55,571 bases of DNA from Clostridiales bacterium (GTDB taxonomy: Bacteria; Bacillota; Clostridia; Oscillospirales; CAG-382), in NCBI GenBank assembly GCA_003343885.1, contig QAKH01000038.1, positions 1-55,571 of the forward strand, read 5' to 3'. A model generated the notes under the pieces. That model saw nothing but the letters and a program-made list of their open reading frames with translations, did no database searches and had not been told where the DNA came from. The position numbers and the translations under genes are program-made. Below, one piece after another: positions 23,562 to 31,246 of this stretch. Positions within the stretch are counted from its first letter, which is position 1, and every line of letters begins with the position of its first letter.

Positions 23562-25892
23562 ATGGCAGAATTTTCGCAGGCAAAGAAAAAAAGCGTCGGT
23601 TCTCCCGTCCGCAAAAAGGACGCGATGGCTCTTGTTACGGGAAAGCCTGTGTTTTTGGAGGATCTCGTCCCGAAAAACTACCTTGTTGTAAAGCTCCTCA
23701 GAAGTCCTTACGCAAACGCTCGTGTCATTTCTGCCGACACGTCGGTTGCAAAAAAAGTACCCGGCATCGAGGCTGTGTATACCTGGGAGGACGTCCCGAA
23801 AAGCCGTTTTACCATGGCAGGACAGACCTATCCTGAGCCGAGCCCCTACGACCGGCTTATTCTTGACAGACATGTAAGATATGTCGGAGATCCTGTGGCA
23901 ATAGTCGCCGGAAAGGACGAACAAAGCGTCGATAAAGCCTTAAAGCTCATTCGTGTAAAGTACGAAGTGCTCCCCGCTGTTCTCGATTTTACGACTGCCA
24001 AGGATAACGGCATACTTGTTCACCCGGAGGACGACTGGAAAGCTTTGTGCGATGTCGGCGCCGATAACAGGAGAAATCTATGCGCAAGCGGCGAGGATAA
24101 GGAGGGCGACGTGGAGGCGGTTTTATCCGGCTGTGATGTTGTGTGCGACGAAACTTATCACACAAGGGCAAATCAGCAGGCGATGATGGAAACCTTCAGA
24201 ACGGCATGTTACATGGACGTATACGGCAGACTGAATGTTTTCAGCTCAACCCAGATAGTTTTCCATGTACGCCGTATTCTCTCAAACGCACTTGGAATAC
24301 CGAAAAATAAAATCCATGTGTTCAAACCTCGTATCGGCGGCGGATTCGGAGCAAAACAGACGGTTGTCGCCGAGGTATTTCCTGCTTTCGTAACTCTTAT
24401 GACGGGTAAGCCGTCGATGATTATATTTACGAGAAAAGAGTCGCAGACCGCTTCATCTCCGAGACATGAGATGAGTATACGTGTGCGCATAGGCGCTGAC
24501 AATAGCGGCAAAATCCGGGCTATTGACGTGTATACCCTTTCAAATACCGGCGCATACGGCGAACACGGTCCCACAACGGTTGGACTGTCGGGACACAAGT
24601 CGATACCGCTGTACACCGGTCTTGACGCATTTCGCTTTAAGTATGACGTCGTGTACACAAACGTCATGTCTGCCGGAGCATACCGTGGGTACGGTGCAAC
24701 TCAGGGGATTTTTGCCGTTGAGAGCACGGTAAACAAACTTGCCGCAAAGCTTGGAATTGATCCGGTTGAAATACGTATGAAAAACATGGTGCGTGAAGGA
24801 CTTCTTATGCCGGCATACTATGGAGAAACCGCCACAAGCTGTGCGCTTGACAGGTGTCTTGAGAGAGTTTGTCAGATGATAGGCTGGAAAGAGAAATATC
24901 CGTGCCGCGACATGGGAAACGGCAAGGTTCGCAGCGTAGGCGTAGCAATGGCAATGCAGGGATCCGGAATTTCGGGAGTAGACGTGGGCTCGGCTTCCGT
25001 AAAGCTTACCGACGGAGGCACGTATCAGCTCAGCATTGCCGCGGCTGACATGGGTACAGGCTGTGACACGATACTTGCGCAGATGGCGGCTGACTGCCTT
25101 GAGTGTGACGTGGACGACATAGCTGTTTCGGGAGCGGATACGGATACTTCTCCGTATGATTCCGGCTCGTATGCCTCAAGCACTACGTACGTTACCGGAA
25201 AAGCGGTTGAAAAAGCCTGTGAAAAGCTGCGCGCGAAGATAGTCGGATACGCTTCAGAGATGCTTGGCTGTGACGCAAAGGATTTAGACTTTGACGGCAA
25301 AGGCGTAAGAAGCATAAAAGACGAAAGGTTTGTTTCCCTTGAGCAGATAGCGAACGCCGCCATGTGCGGTTCCGTTACGGCGCTTGAAGTCACGGAAAGC
25401 AACAGCTCGCCTGTTTCGCCGCCTCCGTTTATGGCAGGAGCCGTAGAGATTGAGCTTGACAAATTGACCGGTGAAGTTAAGATTATAGATTACGCCGCCG
25501 TGGTTGACTGCGGAACAGTGATAAATCCTAACCTTGCGAGGGTGCAGACCGAAGGCGGGATTGTGCAGGGAATAGGCATGACGCTTTTTGAGAATATACA
25601 GTACGACAAATACGGAAGAATGTTGAACGATTCCTTTATGCAGTATAAAATCCCGACAAGGCTTGACATGGGAAGCCTGCATGTTGAATTTGAAAGCAGC
25701 AACGAGCCGAGCGGACCGTTCGGAGCAAAATCAATAGGTGAGATTGTAATAAATACTCCCGCTCCGGCAATTGTACACGCCATTTATAACGCGTGCGGAC
25801 ATTGGTTCAACACTCTGCCGGTTACGGCGGAAGATATTTGCCTTTCAAAGTATGAAAAAGTATCAGATTCGGAAGCGGAAATGTCAAAATGA
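23562..25892 (+). CDS. Molybdopterin-binding catalytic subunit, xanthine dehydrogenase/aldehyde oxidase family
   Basis: 776 aa, normal for the large subunit. It has an N-terminal a/b hammerhead domain (VGSPVRKKDAMALVTGKPVFLEDL), then two MoCo-binding domains. Key motifs are RIGGGFGAKQ, SAGAYRGYGATQGIFAVES (with the conserved Arg), DMGTGCDTILAQ and the catalytic glutamate in GAKSIGEIVINTP (Glu727). It hydroxylates a heterocycle or aldehyde with water as oxygen donor. Xanthine/purine is the commonest substrate for this three-subunit arrangement in Clostridia, but this is not certain here. The stop overlaps the MocA-like gene (ATGA). Confidence 0.93.
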   Translation: MAEFSQAKKKSVGSPVRKKDAMALVTGKPVFLEDLVPKNYLVVKLLRSPYANARVISADTSVAKKVPGIEAVYTWEDVPKSRFTMAGQTYPEPSPYDRLILDRHVRYVGDPVAIVAGKDEQSVDKALKLIRVKYEVLPAVLDFTTAKDNGILVHPEDDWKALCDVGADNRRNLCASGEDKEGDVEAVLSGCDVVCDETYHTRANQQAMMETFRTACYMDVYGRLNVFSSTQIVFHVRRILSNALGIPKNKIHVFKPRIGGGFGAKQTVVAEVFPAFVTLMTGKPSMIIFTRKESQTASSPRHEMSIRVRIGADNSGKIRAIDVYTLSNTGAYGEHGPTTVGLSGHKSIPLYTGLDAFRFKYDVVYTNVMSAGAYRGYGATQGIFAVESTVNKLAAKLGIDPVEIRMKNMVREGLLMPAYYGETATSCALDRCLERVCQMIGWKEKYPCRDMGNGKVRSVGVAMAMQGSGISGVDVGSASVKLTDGGTYQLSIAAADMGTGCDTILAQMAADCLECDVDDIAVSGADTDTSPYDSGSYASSTTYVTGKAVEKACEKLRAKIVGYASEMLGCDAKDLDFDGKGVRSIKDERFVSLEQIANAAMCGSVTALEVTESNSSPVSPPPFMAGAVEIELDKLTGEVKIIDYAAVVDCGTVINPNLARVQTEGGIVQGIGMTLFENIQYDKYGRMLNDSFMQYKIPTRLDMGSLHVEFESSNEPSGPFGAKSIGEIVINTPAPAIVHAIYNACGHWFNTLPVTAEDICLSKYEKVSDSEAEMSK

Positions 25893-26644
25893 AAAGCTTC
25901 AACAGCGTGGATAACTTGAATAATGGAACTGATGTGAACAACGCCGGTAATGTGAATAACGCCGGTAATGTGAATAGCGCCGGTAACGTGAATAACGCAG
26001 GTAACGCGAATAACGCCGGTAACCAAAGTAATGTCAAAAAAGAAAGCAACGACAGCGGCGCTTTAAAAGAGAAAGTCGCCTTAATATATATGGCGGCAGG
26101 CAACAGCAGACGTTTCGGCGAAAATAAGCTTTTATACAAAATTGACGGCAAACCCATGTATTTGCATCTGTTTGAAAGACTTTGCGAAATTTGTGGAAAT
26201 GATGCCGGATACTCGCTGTACCTTGTTACCCGGTATGACGAAATAATGAAAACACAGTGCGGCGGAAACTTTAGAGCAGTGTACGCACCCTTGGCAAAGG
26301 ACGGAGCGTCGTATACCGTAAAGGCGGCGCTTGAGGCGGCCCGGAATTTCAGCGCGTACGTTTTCTTCGCCGCGGATCAGCCGTACCTGACGGCCCAAAC
26401 CGTGAGCGGATTTCTGAATGCGTGCCGTAAGTCGGGGAAAGGACTCGGGTGCGTGTGTTCGTCCGGTGAAACTGGAAATCCTGCATGGGTTGACGCAAAG
26501 TATGTAAAGGAACTTTTTGCGCTCGAGGGCGACAGGGGAGGAAAAGCCGTTATAAAAAGGCATACGGACGACCTGTTTTTGTATGAAGTGGAAAACGCGT
26601 ACGAGCTTGAGGATATCGATTTTCTAAACGACTACAAAAACTGA
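25889..26644 (+). CDS. MocA/MobA-like nucleotidyltransferase with Asn-rich N-terminal repeats
   Basis: 251 aa. The catalytic part starts near residue 54: ALIYMAAGNSRRFGENKLLYKIDGKP is the nucleotide-binding LAAG.s.RfG.nKll motif, and VFFAADQPYLT holds the metal-binding Asp. This family attaches CMP (MocA) or GMP (MobA) to molybdopterin. MocA-type enzymes make the cytosine dinucleotide cofactor used by hydroxylases of the xanthine dehydrogenase family, matching the adjacent enzyme. Residues 10-50 are a low-complexity stretch of repeated NNAGNV units, encoded by an 18-bp tandem repeat. No downstream start would keep the nucleotide motif, so the tail is likely translated. Confidence 0.85.
   Translation: MKSFNSVDNLNNGTDVNNAGNVNNAGNVNSAGNVNNAGNANNAGNQSNVKKESNDSGALKEKVALIYMAAGNSRRFGENKLLYKIDGKPMYLHLFERLCEICGNDAGYSLYLVTRYDEIMKTQCGGNFRAVYAPLAKDGASYTVKAALEAARNFSAYVFFAADQPYLTAQTVSGFLNACRKSGKGLGCVCSSGETGNPAWVDAKYVKELFALEGDRGGKAVIKRHTDDLFLYEVENAYELEDIDFLNDYKN
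25940..26029 (+). repeat. Five 18-bp in-frame tandem repeats
   Basis: Units start at 25940, 25958, 25976, 25994 and 26012 with consensus AACGCCGGTAATGTGAAT. The last unit is degenerate, and a weaker unit precedes the array at 25922. Each encodes N-A-G-N-V-N, so copy-number change would keep the MocA-like frame. Confidence 0.9.
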
Positions 26645-26687
26645 ATTAACAATAAACAAAAAAACGAAAAGACAAAAAGCGAAAAAA

Positions 26688-26730
26688 GTACCGCAGATTA
26701 CGGCTTTGAACCGGTCTGCGGTGCTTTTTT
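26688..26730 (+). terminator. Intrinsic terminator of the transporter/molybdenum hydroxylase operon
   Basis: ACCGCAGA (26690-26697) pairs with TCTGCGGT (26715-26722), extended by flanking GT/GC, with inner CGG/CCG pairs. TTTTTT follows at 26725-26730. It lies 44 bases after the MocA-like stop. Confidence 0.87.
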
Positions 26731-26766
26731 GCACAAATGTGCAAATATATAAAGAGAGGTAGGTAC

Positions 26767-27081
26767 CTAAGCAAAGTTTTCTTTCCGAACGAGGCGCTCG
26801 GAGCCTGCACGGGAAGGCCTATAATTCTTCTCCATGCGGCTTGCGCTGTACGAAAGACGTTTTTCACAAGCTGAATATGAATATCTGTGTTTTGTTTTCA
26901 TTCGGCTTCTTACGGTGCGTTTTTCGCATAAAAATGCGCCGCTAAGCATCATGGCCGTGCCTGATAAAACCGCAAAAAATATGTAGCTGAAAGGCACGTC
27001 CTCATTAAAGCTTACACCTATGAACATCAGTATGAATCCTATTAACATAACGGCTTTTCCGATTGTTTTCGTCCTTTTCAT
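26767..27081 (-). CDS. Small two-helix membrane protein, unknown function
   Basis: 104 aa from the ATG at 27081, with AAAGGAAG 7-8 bases upstream. It has two hydrophobic helices (about residues 8-25, IGKAVMLIGFILMFIGVSF, and 32-50) and a strongly basic C-terminal half rich in Arg, Lys, Ser and Tyr that would face the cytosol. I recognise no family. It follows the zinc-ribbon gene at 27282 on the same strand with a 200-base gap. A membrane location is visible; nothing more can be said. Confidence 0.6.
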   Translation of the reverse strand: MKRTKTIGKAVMLIGFILMFIGVSFNEDVPFSYIFFAVLSGTAMMLSGAFLCEKRTVRSRMKTKHRYSYSACEKRLSYSASRMEKNYRPSRAGSERLVRKENFA

Positions 27082-27281
27082 ATTTATACTTCCTTTCGGT
27101 AAAATGTCTCTTGCTTTTACACTCATATTTTACCGAAATTCGAGTACGATAATCAGGACTCATAACTGATATCATGACTTTTTTCGAACGTTTGTGCAAA
27201 AATCTCAATCAGTTTTTTAAATAACGTATAACCGCTGAATAAGAGTTTTTTGCGCCTTTTAAAAAAGTCTGAAATCAAAAA

Positions 27282-27485
27282 CTAAGATTTATTAACATCG
27301 TCATCTGTTTTCTTTCCGCAGTGTGGGCAGAAATTACCGTTTGTTACGAGTAATTTTCCGCAATACGGGCATTTATGAGAAAAAATTCTGATAATATTGC
27401 AGATAAATAATGCCGCAAGGCTTAGAAGCGCAATGACCGCTTCGGCTTTTATTGAATAATTGCCGTTAAACAGCTTGATACCCAT
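27282..27485 (-). CDS. Small membrane zinc-ribbon protein, 5' end apparently frameshifted
   Basis: The intact frame gives 67 aa: one hydrophobic helix (AVIALLSLAALFICNII) and a C-terminal zinc ribbon with two CxxC knuckles (CPYCGK ... CPHCGKK). The ATG at 27485 has no ribosome binding site. Upstream, in the same frame, the DNA encodes another hydrophobic helix (LWISIAASVIVFIDWAV). A GGAGG at 27559-27563 and an ATG at 27550 stand at ideal spacing but in a frame that closes after ATG AAA AAA TAA. One extra A in the A6 run (27542-27547) would join them into an 89-aa two-helix protein. This is probably a single-base deletion or sequencing error in the homopolymer. Confidence 0.65.
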   Translation of the reverse strand: MGIKLFNGNYSIKAEAVIALLSLAALFICNIIRIFSHKCPYCGKLLVTNGNFCPHCGKKTDDDVNKS

Positions 27486-27576
27486 AACTGCCCAATCAAT
27501 AAAAACAATGACAGACGCGGCGATGGAAATCCATAAAATTATTTTTTCATACAGAACGCCTCCGTTTTGTTGCTTG

Positions 27577-29007
27577 CTACCTTAAAGCCTGCACATAGTC
27601 AGTAAAAATCAGATCATCCTCTTCCGGGAGAAGAAGTTCAAATCGGTATACAGGCTGATAATATCCTTTAGTGTCAGCCATAAAATCAAGCTTGCATGAT
27701 AGTATTTTTACCTGCGAAACACCGGAGCGTTCCAGTACAGTGCCTTCAAAGCTGTGTCCGGCGCATAGTTCTTTAACGGCTTCGGCTTGACTTATAATGG
27801 TTTTATCCTCACACGGAGAAAGAGAAACCATGCGGTTGTCAATGCTTTTTAGCAGTGTTTTTCCGTCTTCCTCATACAGCGCGCAGATAACTTCGCCGTA
27901 TACAAGTCCTTCGGAATCCGGCACAAGCTCCGACGTAAAGGTTGCAGTATATTTACCGTCCTCTCCGAACGGTTCAACTGAAAAGCCTGCTTCTTCCGGT
28001 ATATTTATTCCCCATTCAGCCAAAAGACCTGAAAGTTCAGCCGGTTTTATCTCTGACGCATTAACATCAAAAGTCGGAGCGGTATCCGTGTCGATTTTGT
28101 ATTCCCACGAACCGTCCCGCTGGTTGATATTTAAGAAATCTCCGGTGGAATGGTTGGCAAAAATAATGGTGTCGTCATAATAGTATGTATCGGGAAATTC
28201 AATACCCACTCTGTCAGCAAAGCTTTTGGCGAATTCTTCGCTTGCGGTTTTATCAAGGCGTCCGGCGGCGTAAACTTTAGCCTTAGCAGAAGTGCCATCG
28301 GGGACAAATTCAAGCTCCCACTGTATACCGTCTAAATTTGCCTTTATTATGGGCGCGTCCGGTATGTTGCCGTAAGGTTTCAGCGAATATCCTAAAAAAA
28401 TGGCAGCCATGGCGGCGGAAAACGCTACCGGAACAGAAAGTGCGCACAGGCACTGCCTTTTCCATCCCGTTCCTCTCTCGGCTGTTACAATAACAGCCTT
28501 GACAATTCCAAACCCCAACATAGTCCCCAAAGTGTTTGTAAAGAGATCGTCCACATCAAACATTCCTCTTCCGGAAACGAGTTGGATAATTTCTATGACT
28601 AATGAAGTGCCGAAACCGCAGGCAAGCGCAAGATACCAGCGCCTGAAGCACTTGAACAATAACGGTATGAGTACACCGAGCGGGACAAATAAAGCGATAT
28701 TAAGGAGGACATTCAGCCAAACCTGGAGAGTAAACTTATTTAAGGCTTCGCGCCAGGCGGCGAACAAGTGCAGATTCCATGCGCTGAAACCTGCTTCGAT
28801 TCTGAAAAGCGTGGCATATACCGTTAAAACCGCCCAGCCCGTGAGCAGCAGCAGTACCAGTGCTTTTTTCCAGGGGAACGGGATTTTTTTCTTCTTGAAA
28901 ATTATCCATACCACGGCAAGTATCACTGCGCACACAAGCATAACAGGTATTGCCAAAAACATTCCTCTTTTCAATATGTTAATGATAAGTACTAAAAAAT
29001 CATGCAT
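27577..29007 (-). CDS. VanZ-like family membrane protein with large extracytoplasmic domain
   Basis: 476 aa from the ATG at 29007, preceded by GGAGAG. The first ~210 residues hold about five helices with VanZ-family features: ALVLLLLTGWAVLTVYATLFR, the internal LNIALFVPLGVLIPLLF, and the conserved SLVIEIIQLVSGRGMFDVDDLFTNTLGTMLGF. VanZ proteins are linked to teicoplanin resistance in the vanA cluster, but the wider family is of unknown function. The remaining ~260 residues form a soluble outer domain with a PepSY-like flavour that I do not firmly recognise. No van resistance genes accompany it, so antibiotic resistance should not be inferred. Confidence 0.85.
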   Translation of the reverse strand: MHDFLVLIINILKRGMFLAIPVMLVCAVILAVVWIIFKKKKIPFPWKKALVLLLLTGWAVLTVYATLFRIEAGFSAWNLHLFAAWREALNKFTLQVWLNVLLNIALFVPLGVLIPLLFKCFRRWYLALACGFGTSLVIEIIQLVSGRGMFDVDDLFTNTLGTMLGFGIVKAVIVTAERGTGWKRQCLCALSVPVAFSAAMAAIFLGYSLKPYGNIPDAPIIKANLDGIQWELEFVPDGTSAKAKVYAAGRLDKTASEEFAKSFADRVGIEFPDTYYYDDTIIFANHSTGDFLNINQRDGSWEYKIDTDTAPTFDVNASEIKPAELSGLLAEWGINIPEEAGFSVEPFGEDGKYTATFTSELVPDSEGLVYGEVICALYEEDGKTLLKSIDNRMVSLSPCEDKTIISQAEAVKELCAGHSFEGTVLERSGVSQVKILSCKLDFMADTKGYYQPVYRFELLLPEEDDLIFTDYVQALR

Positions 29008-29065
29008 AAAAACTCTCCAAGGTATAGCAGTTTTGGATATACAAAAACTGAGCAACTATATAAAG

Positions 29066-29194
29066 CTAATCTTTGTATCCGCAGTATCCGCAAGGATATT
29101 CGGAAATAAGCTTTCCGCATTCGGGACAAGCCCAACTATGGATTTCTGATGCTTTTGGAGTTGTTTTTCCTCCATCAGCATTGCTTTTGCCGCC
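29066..29194 (-). other. Start-less zinc-ribbon reading frame directly after GH78 stop codon
   Basis: In the same frame as the GH78-like gene, 42 sense codons follow its TGA and end at TAG (29066-29068). The encoded peptide ends in a four-cysteine zinc ribbon: WACPECGKLISEYPCGYCGYKD. There is no ATG, GTG or TTG in this frame, although ATG codons in another frame and a GGAGG lie at its 5' end. It is either a relic or frameshifted small gene, or a readthrough extension. The cysteine pattern is too regular to dismiss. Confidence 0.45.
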
Positions 29195-31186
29195 TCAAAT
29201 CTCCGCCTCAACTGTTAACGGCTTGCCCTTTTCTATTTCATATCTCCTGTTTCCTATGACAAGCGTTCCGCCGTCAAGCTCGGAAAGTACGGTGATTTTG
29301 CCGGAAGCATATTCGACGTGTATGTTTCCCTTTTCTGTCGGTACATCTCCTGTGAAGCTTTCGTATATACCCGACTTCGGCTCAACCGAGTAGGTTTTGT
29401 ACGCAACATCTGTCGGATATACTCCGAGACAATACCTGCCGAGGAAATATATCGGACCGCAGGACCACGCATGGCATAAGGATTTCTGGTATGGATTTCC
29501 GTACATCGCGTAACATTCCGGAATTCCCTTGTCCGGAGAGTATTCCTCCCAAATGGTGGTAGCGCCCAGGCGCAGCATTGCTCCCCAGTATGAGTCAAGC
29601 ATTTTCTGTGCGTACTCAAGGTCTCCCGCACTGCATAACGCCATAAGCTCGTAAAGCTTGAAGTACGGCGTTGTTATCTGAGTTACGGAGTCGTTTTTGA
29701 GTACATTTTTGAATATAAGCTGCTTTTTTTCGTCGTCCGCAAAGTCGAAAAGCATTGCAAATATGTTTGCGTGTCTTGTGACATTGCGCTTTCCGGAGGT
29801 GTACGAGTCAATATACGCCTTTTTCTCATCGTCCCAGAATTTCCCGTTTATTTTTTCTTTCAGTGTGTCGGCTTTTTTATGGTGAATGTTTGCTTCTTCC
29901 GTAAATCCAAGCAGTCCGCATATTTTCGCCATACAGTTTTCTGTGTGCCAGAGTAAAATCTGCTCTGCCGCGACAGGTCCGTCTTTGTCTATTTCAGACC
30001 AGTCAATGAATATCCAGTCGCCGTCTCTTGCTACGACAAATCCCGTGTTTTCGTCAAGCCTTGACGCTAAAAAGCTGTACAGCGCCGACAGTCTTTCCCA
30101 AACAAACGAAACAAACTCTTTGTCGCCGAAGCTGTAATAATATTCCCACACGCTCATGATGACGTACATCGTGTAGTCGTTTATATTGTTTACGTGCTGA
30201 ACAGGCGGATTTTTCGGAAGCATGGCAAGAATTGTTCTCTTGCAGATTTCCCTGTCAGCGTACAGATAGTTAGCTATCATGAAGGACTGCCTTGCGTCGC
30301 CGCCCCAAACCCATCTGTCACGCTTTATTCCGTCAATGAAAAATTCTCTTGAGCAGAGCTTGAACGTGTATGCGCAGGTGTCCCATATTTTCTTTACTTC
30401 CGGATTGTCACAGCGAAAGCTTCCGCTTTTCTCAAACGGTATGTATTCGTACATCGCGTGAATTTTTACTTTTTCGGCTTTGTCAGAGCGTATGTGTATG
30501 TACCGGAAAGCCCTTGGCGAAAGAGTAATTGTTTTTTCGCCGTTTCCGGTAACATATTCCCAAACGCAGCATTTATCCTCCGGAGCAAGCGCTTCGTGAC
30601 TGCTTTCTCCGCAGAATACTCCGACCTTTTCACCCTCGGGTATCCCCGAAAGAACGATAGACGCAAACATTTCCTTGCCGAAATCGTAAAGTATGCCGCC
30701 CTCTTCGGGATTGACAGATATTACCGGGTTTTTCCGCTCATAGGAGAACGGAAAAATCTCAGGATTATCGCTCTTGCCGGTGTATTCGGGAACACACCCG
30801 GCTTTTACCGCTCCGCGTTCTCCGTGAGTTGCCGTCCAGCTCTCGTCCGTAACAAGATATTTGCTGTCAATATAGGCGCTTGCAAGGCCTCCGTAGTTCA
30901 TAACGCGCATTTGAACCGTATGTTTTCCAGCGGTAAAATGAACGTCCGTGTTTTCCGGGTGAATTACTCCGTCAAGCTTGACATATCCCGTTCCGTGAAA
31001 TTTTACTTTAAAGGAGCCGTCAGCCGGCGCGTCAAAAGTTTTAATAAATTCAACTAACGGGTAAGGCGTGGAAAAACTCCAGAAAGCGGGGTACTCTGCC
31101 CCATATTCCACGCGTCTTGAGTGAAGCTTGATGCAGTGATATAATTCATAGTCGCCGCGGTACCATATCCATTTTGCCTTTGCCAT
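29195..31186 (-). CDS. GH78-like alpha-L-rhamnosidase
   Basis: 663 aa from the ATG at 31186, which has GGAGG 8 bases upstream. It has N-terminal beta-sandwich domains (AKAKWIWYRGDYELYHCI, TFDAPADGSFKVKFHGTGYVKLDG), a linker, and an (alpha/alpha)6 barrel from about residue 260. The family region around the catalytic acids appears as FIDGIKRDRWVWGGDARQSF; canonical GH78 has RDExxGWxGDA, so the usual Glu is replaced by Trp-Val here. Other barrel motifs are DGDWIFIDW, GATTIWEEYSP and SLCHAWSCGPIYFLGRY. It has no signal peptide, so it acts on imported oligosaccharides. It is cotranscribed with the GH106-like gene, 60 bases upstream. Rhamnosidase activity is likely but the specificity is inferred. 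Confidence 0.85.
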   Translation of the reverse strand: MAKAKWIWYRGDYELYHCIKLHSRRVEYGAEYPAFWSFSTPYPLVEFIKTFDAPADGSFKVKFHGTGYVKLDGVIHPENTDVHFTAGKHTVQMRVMNYGGLASAYIDSKYLVTDESWTATHGERGAVKAGCVPEYTGKSDNPEIFPFSYERKNPVISVNPEEGGILYDFGKEMFASIVLSGIPEGEKVGVFCGESSHEALAPEDKCCVWEYVTGNGEKTITLSPRAFRYIHIRSDKAEKVKIHAMYEYIPFEKSGSFRCDNPEVKKIWDTCAYTFKLCSREFFIDGIKRDRWVWGGDARQSFMIANYLYADREICKRTILAMLPKNPPVQHVNNINDYTMYVIMSVWEYYYSFGDKEFVSFVWERLSALYSFLASRLDENTGFVVARDGDWIFIDWSEIDKDGPVAAEQILLWHTENCMAKICGLLGFTEEANIHHKKADTLKEKINGKFWDDEKKAYIDSYTSGKRNVTRHANIFAMLFDFADDEKKQLIFKNVLKNDSVTQITTPYFKLYELMALCSAGDLEYAQKMLDSYWGAMLRLGATTIWEEYSPDKGIPECYAMYGNPYQKSLCHAWSCGPIYFLGRYCLGVYPTDVAYKTYSVEPKSGIYESFTGDVPTEKGNIHVEYASGKITVLSELDGGTLVIGNRRYEIEKGKPLTVEAEI

Positions 31187-31246
31187 CCCAATATCCTCCA
31201 TACGGTTCAAATAAGTTTCAAATAATAAATAATATTTAAAAATCCA

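Noticed and set aside
25940..26029. CRISPR-like repeat array
   Set aside because: The 18-bp units are directly contiguous without spacers and lie in frame inside the MocA-like gene.
27577..29007. Glycopeptide-resistance gene vanZ
   Set aside because: Only the VanZ-like domain family is present; no vanA/H/X or regulatory genes accompany it, so a resistance role is not supported.
29195..29197. TGA as selenocysteine codon joining GH78 and the zinc ribbon
   Set aside because: No SECIS-like hairpin is obvious just after the TGA and GH78 enzymes have no known Sec at the C-terminus; kept only as an unexplained in-frame frame.
30458..31057. 199-codon + strand frame opposite the GH78-like gene
   Set aside because: Antisense to conserved glycosidase sequence, Phe/Arg-rich, no start site.
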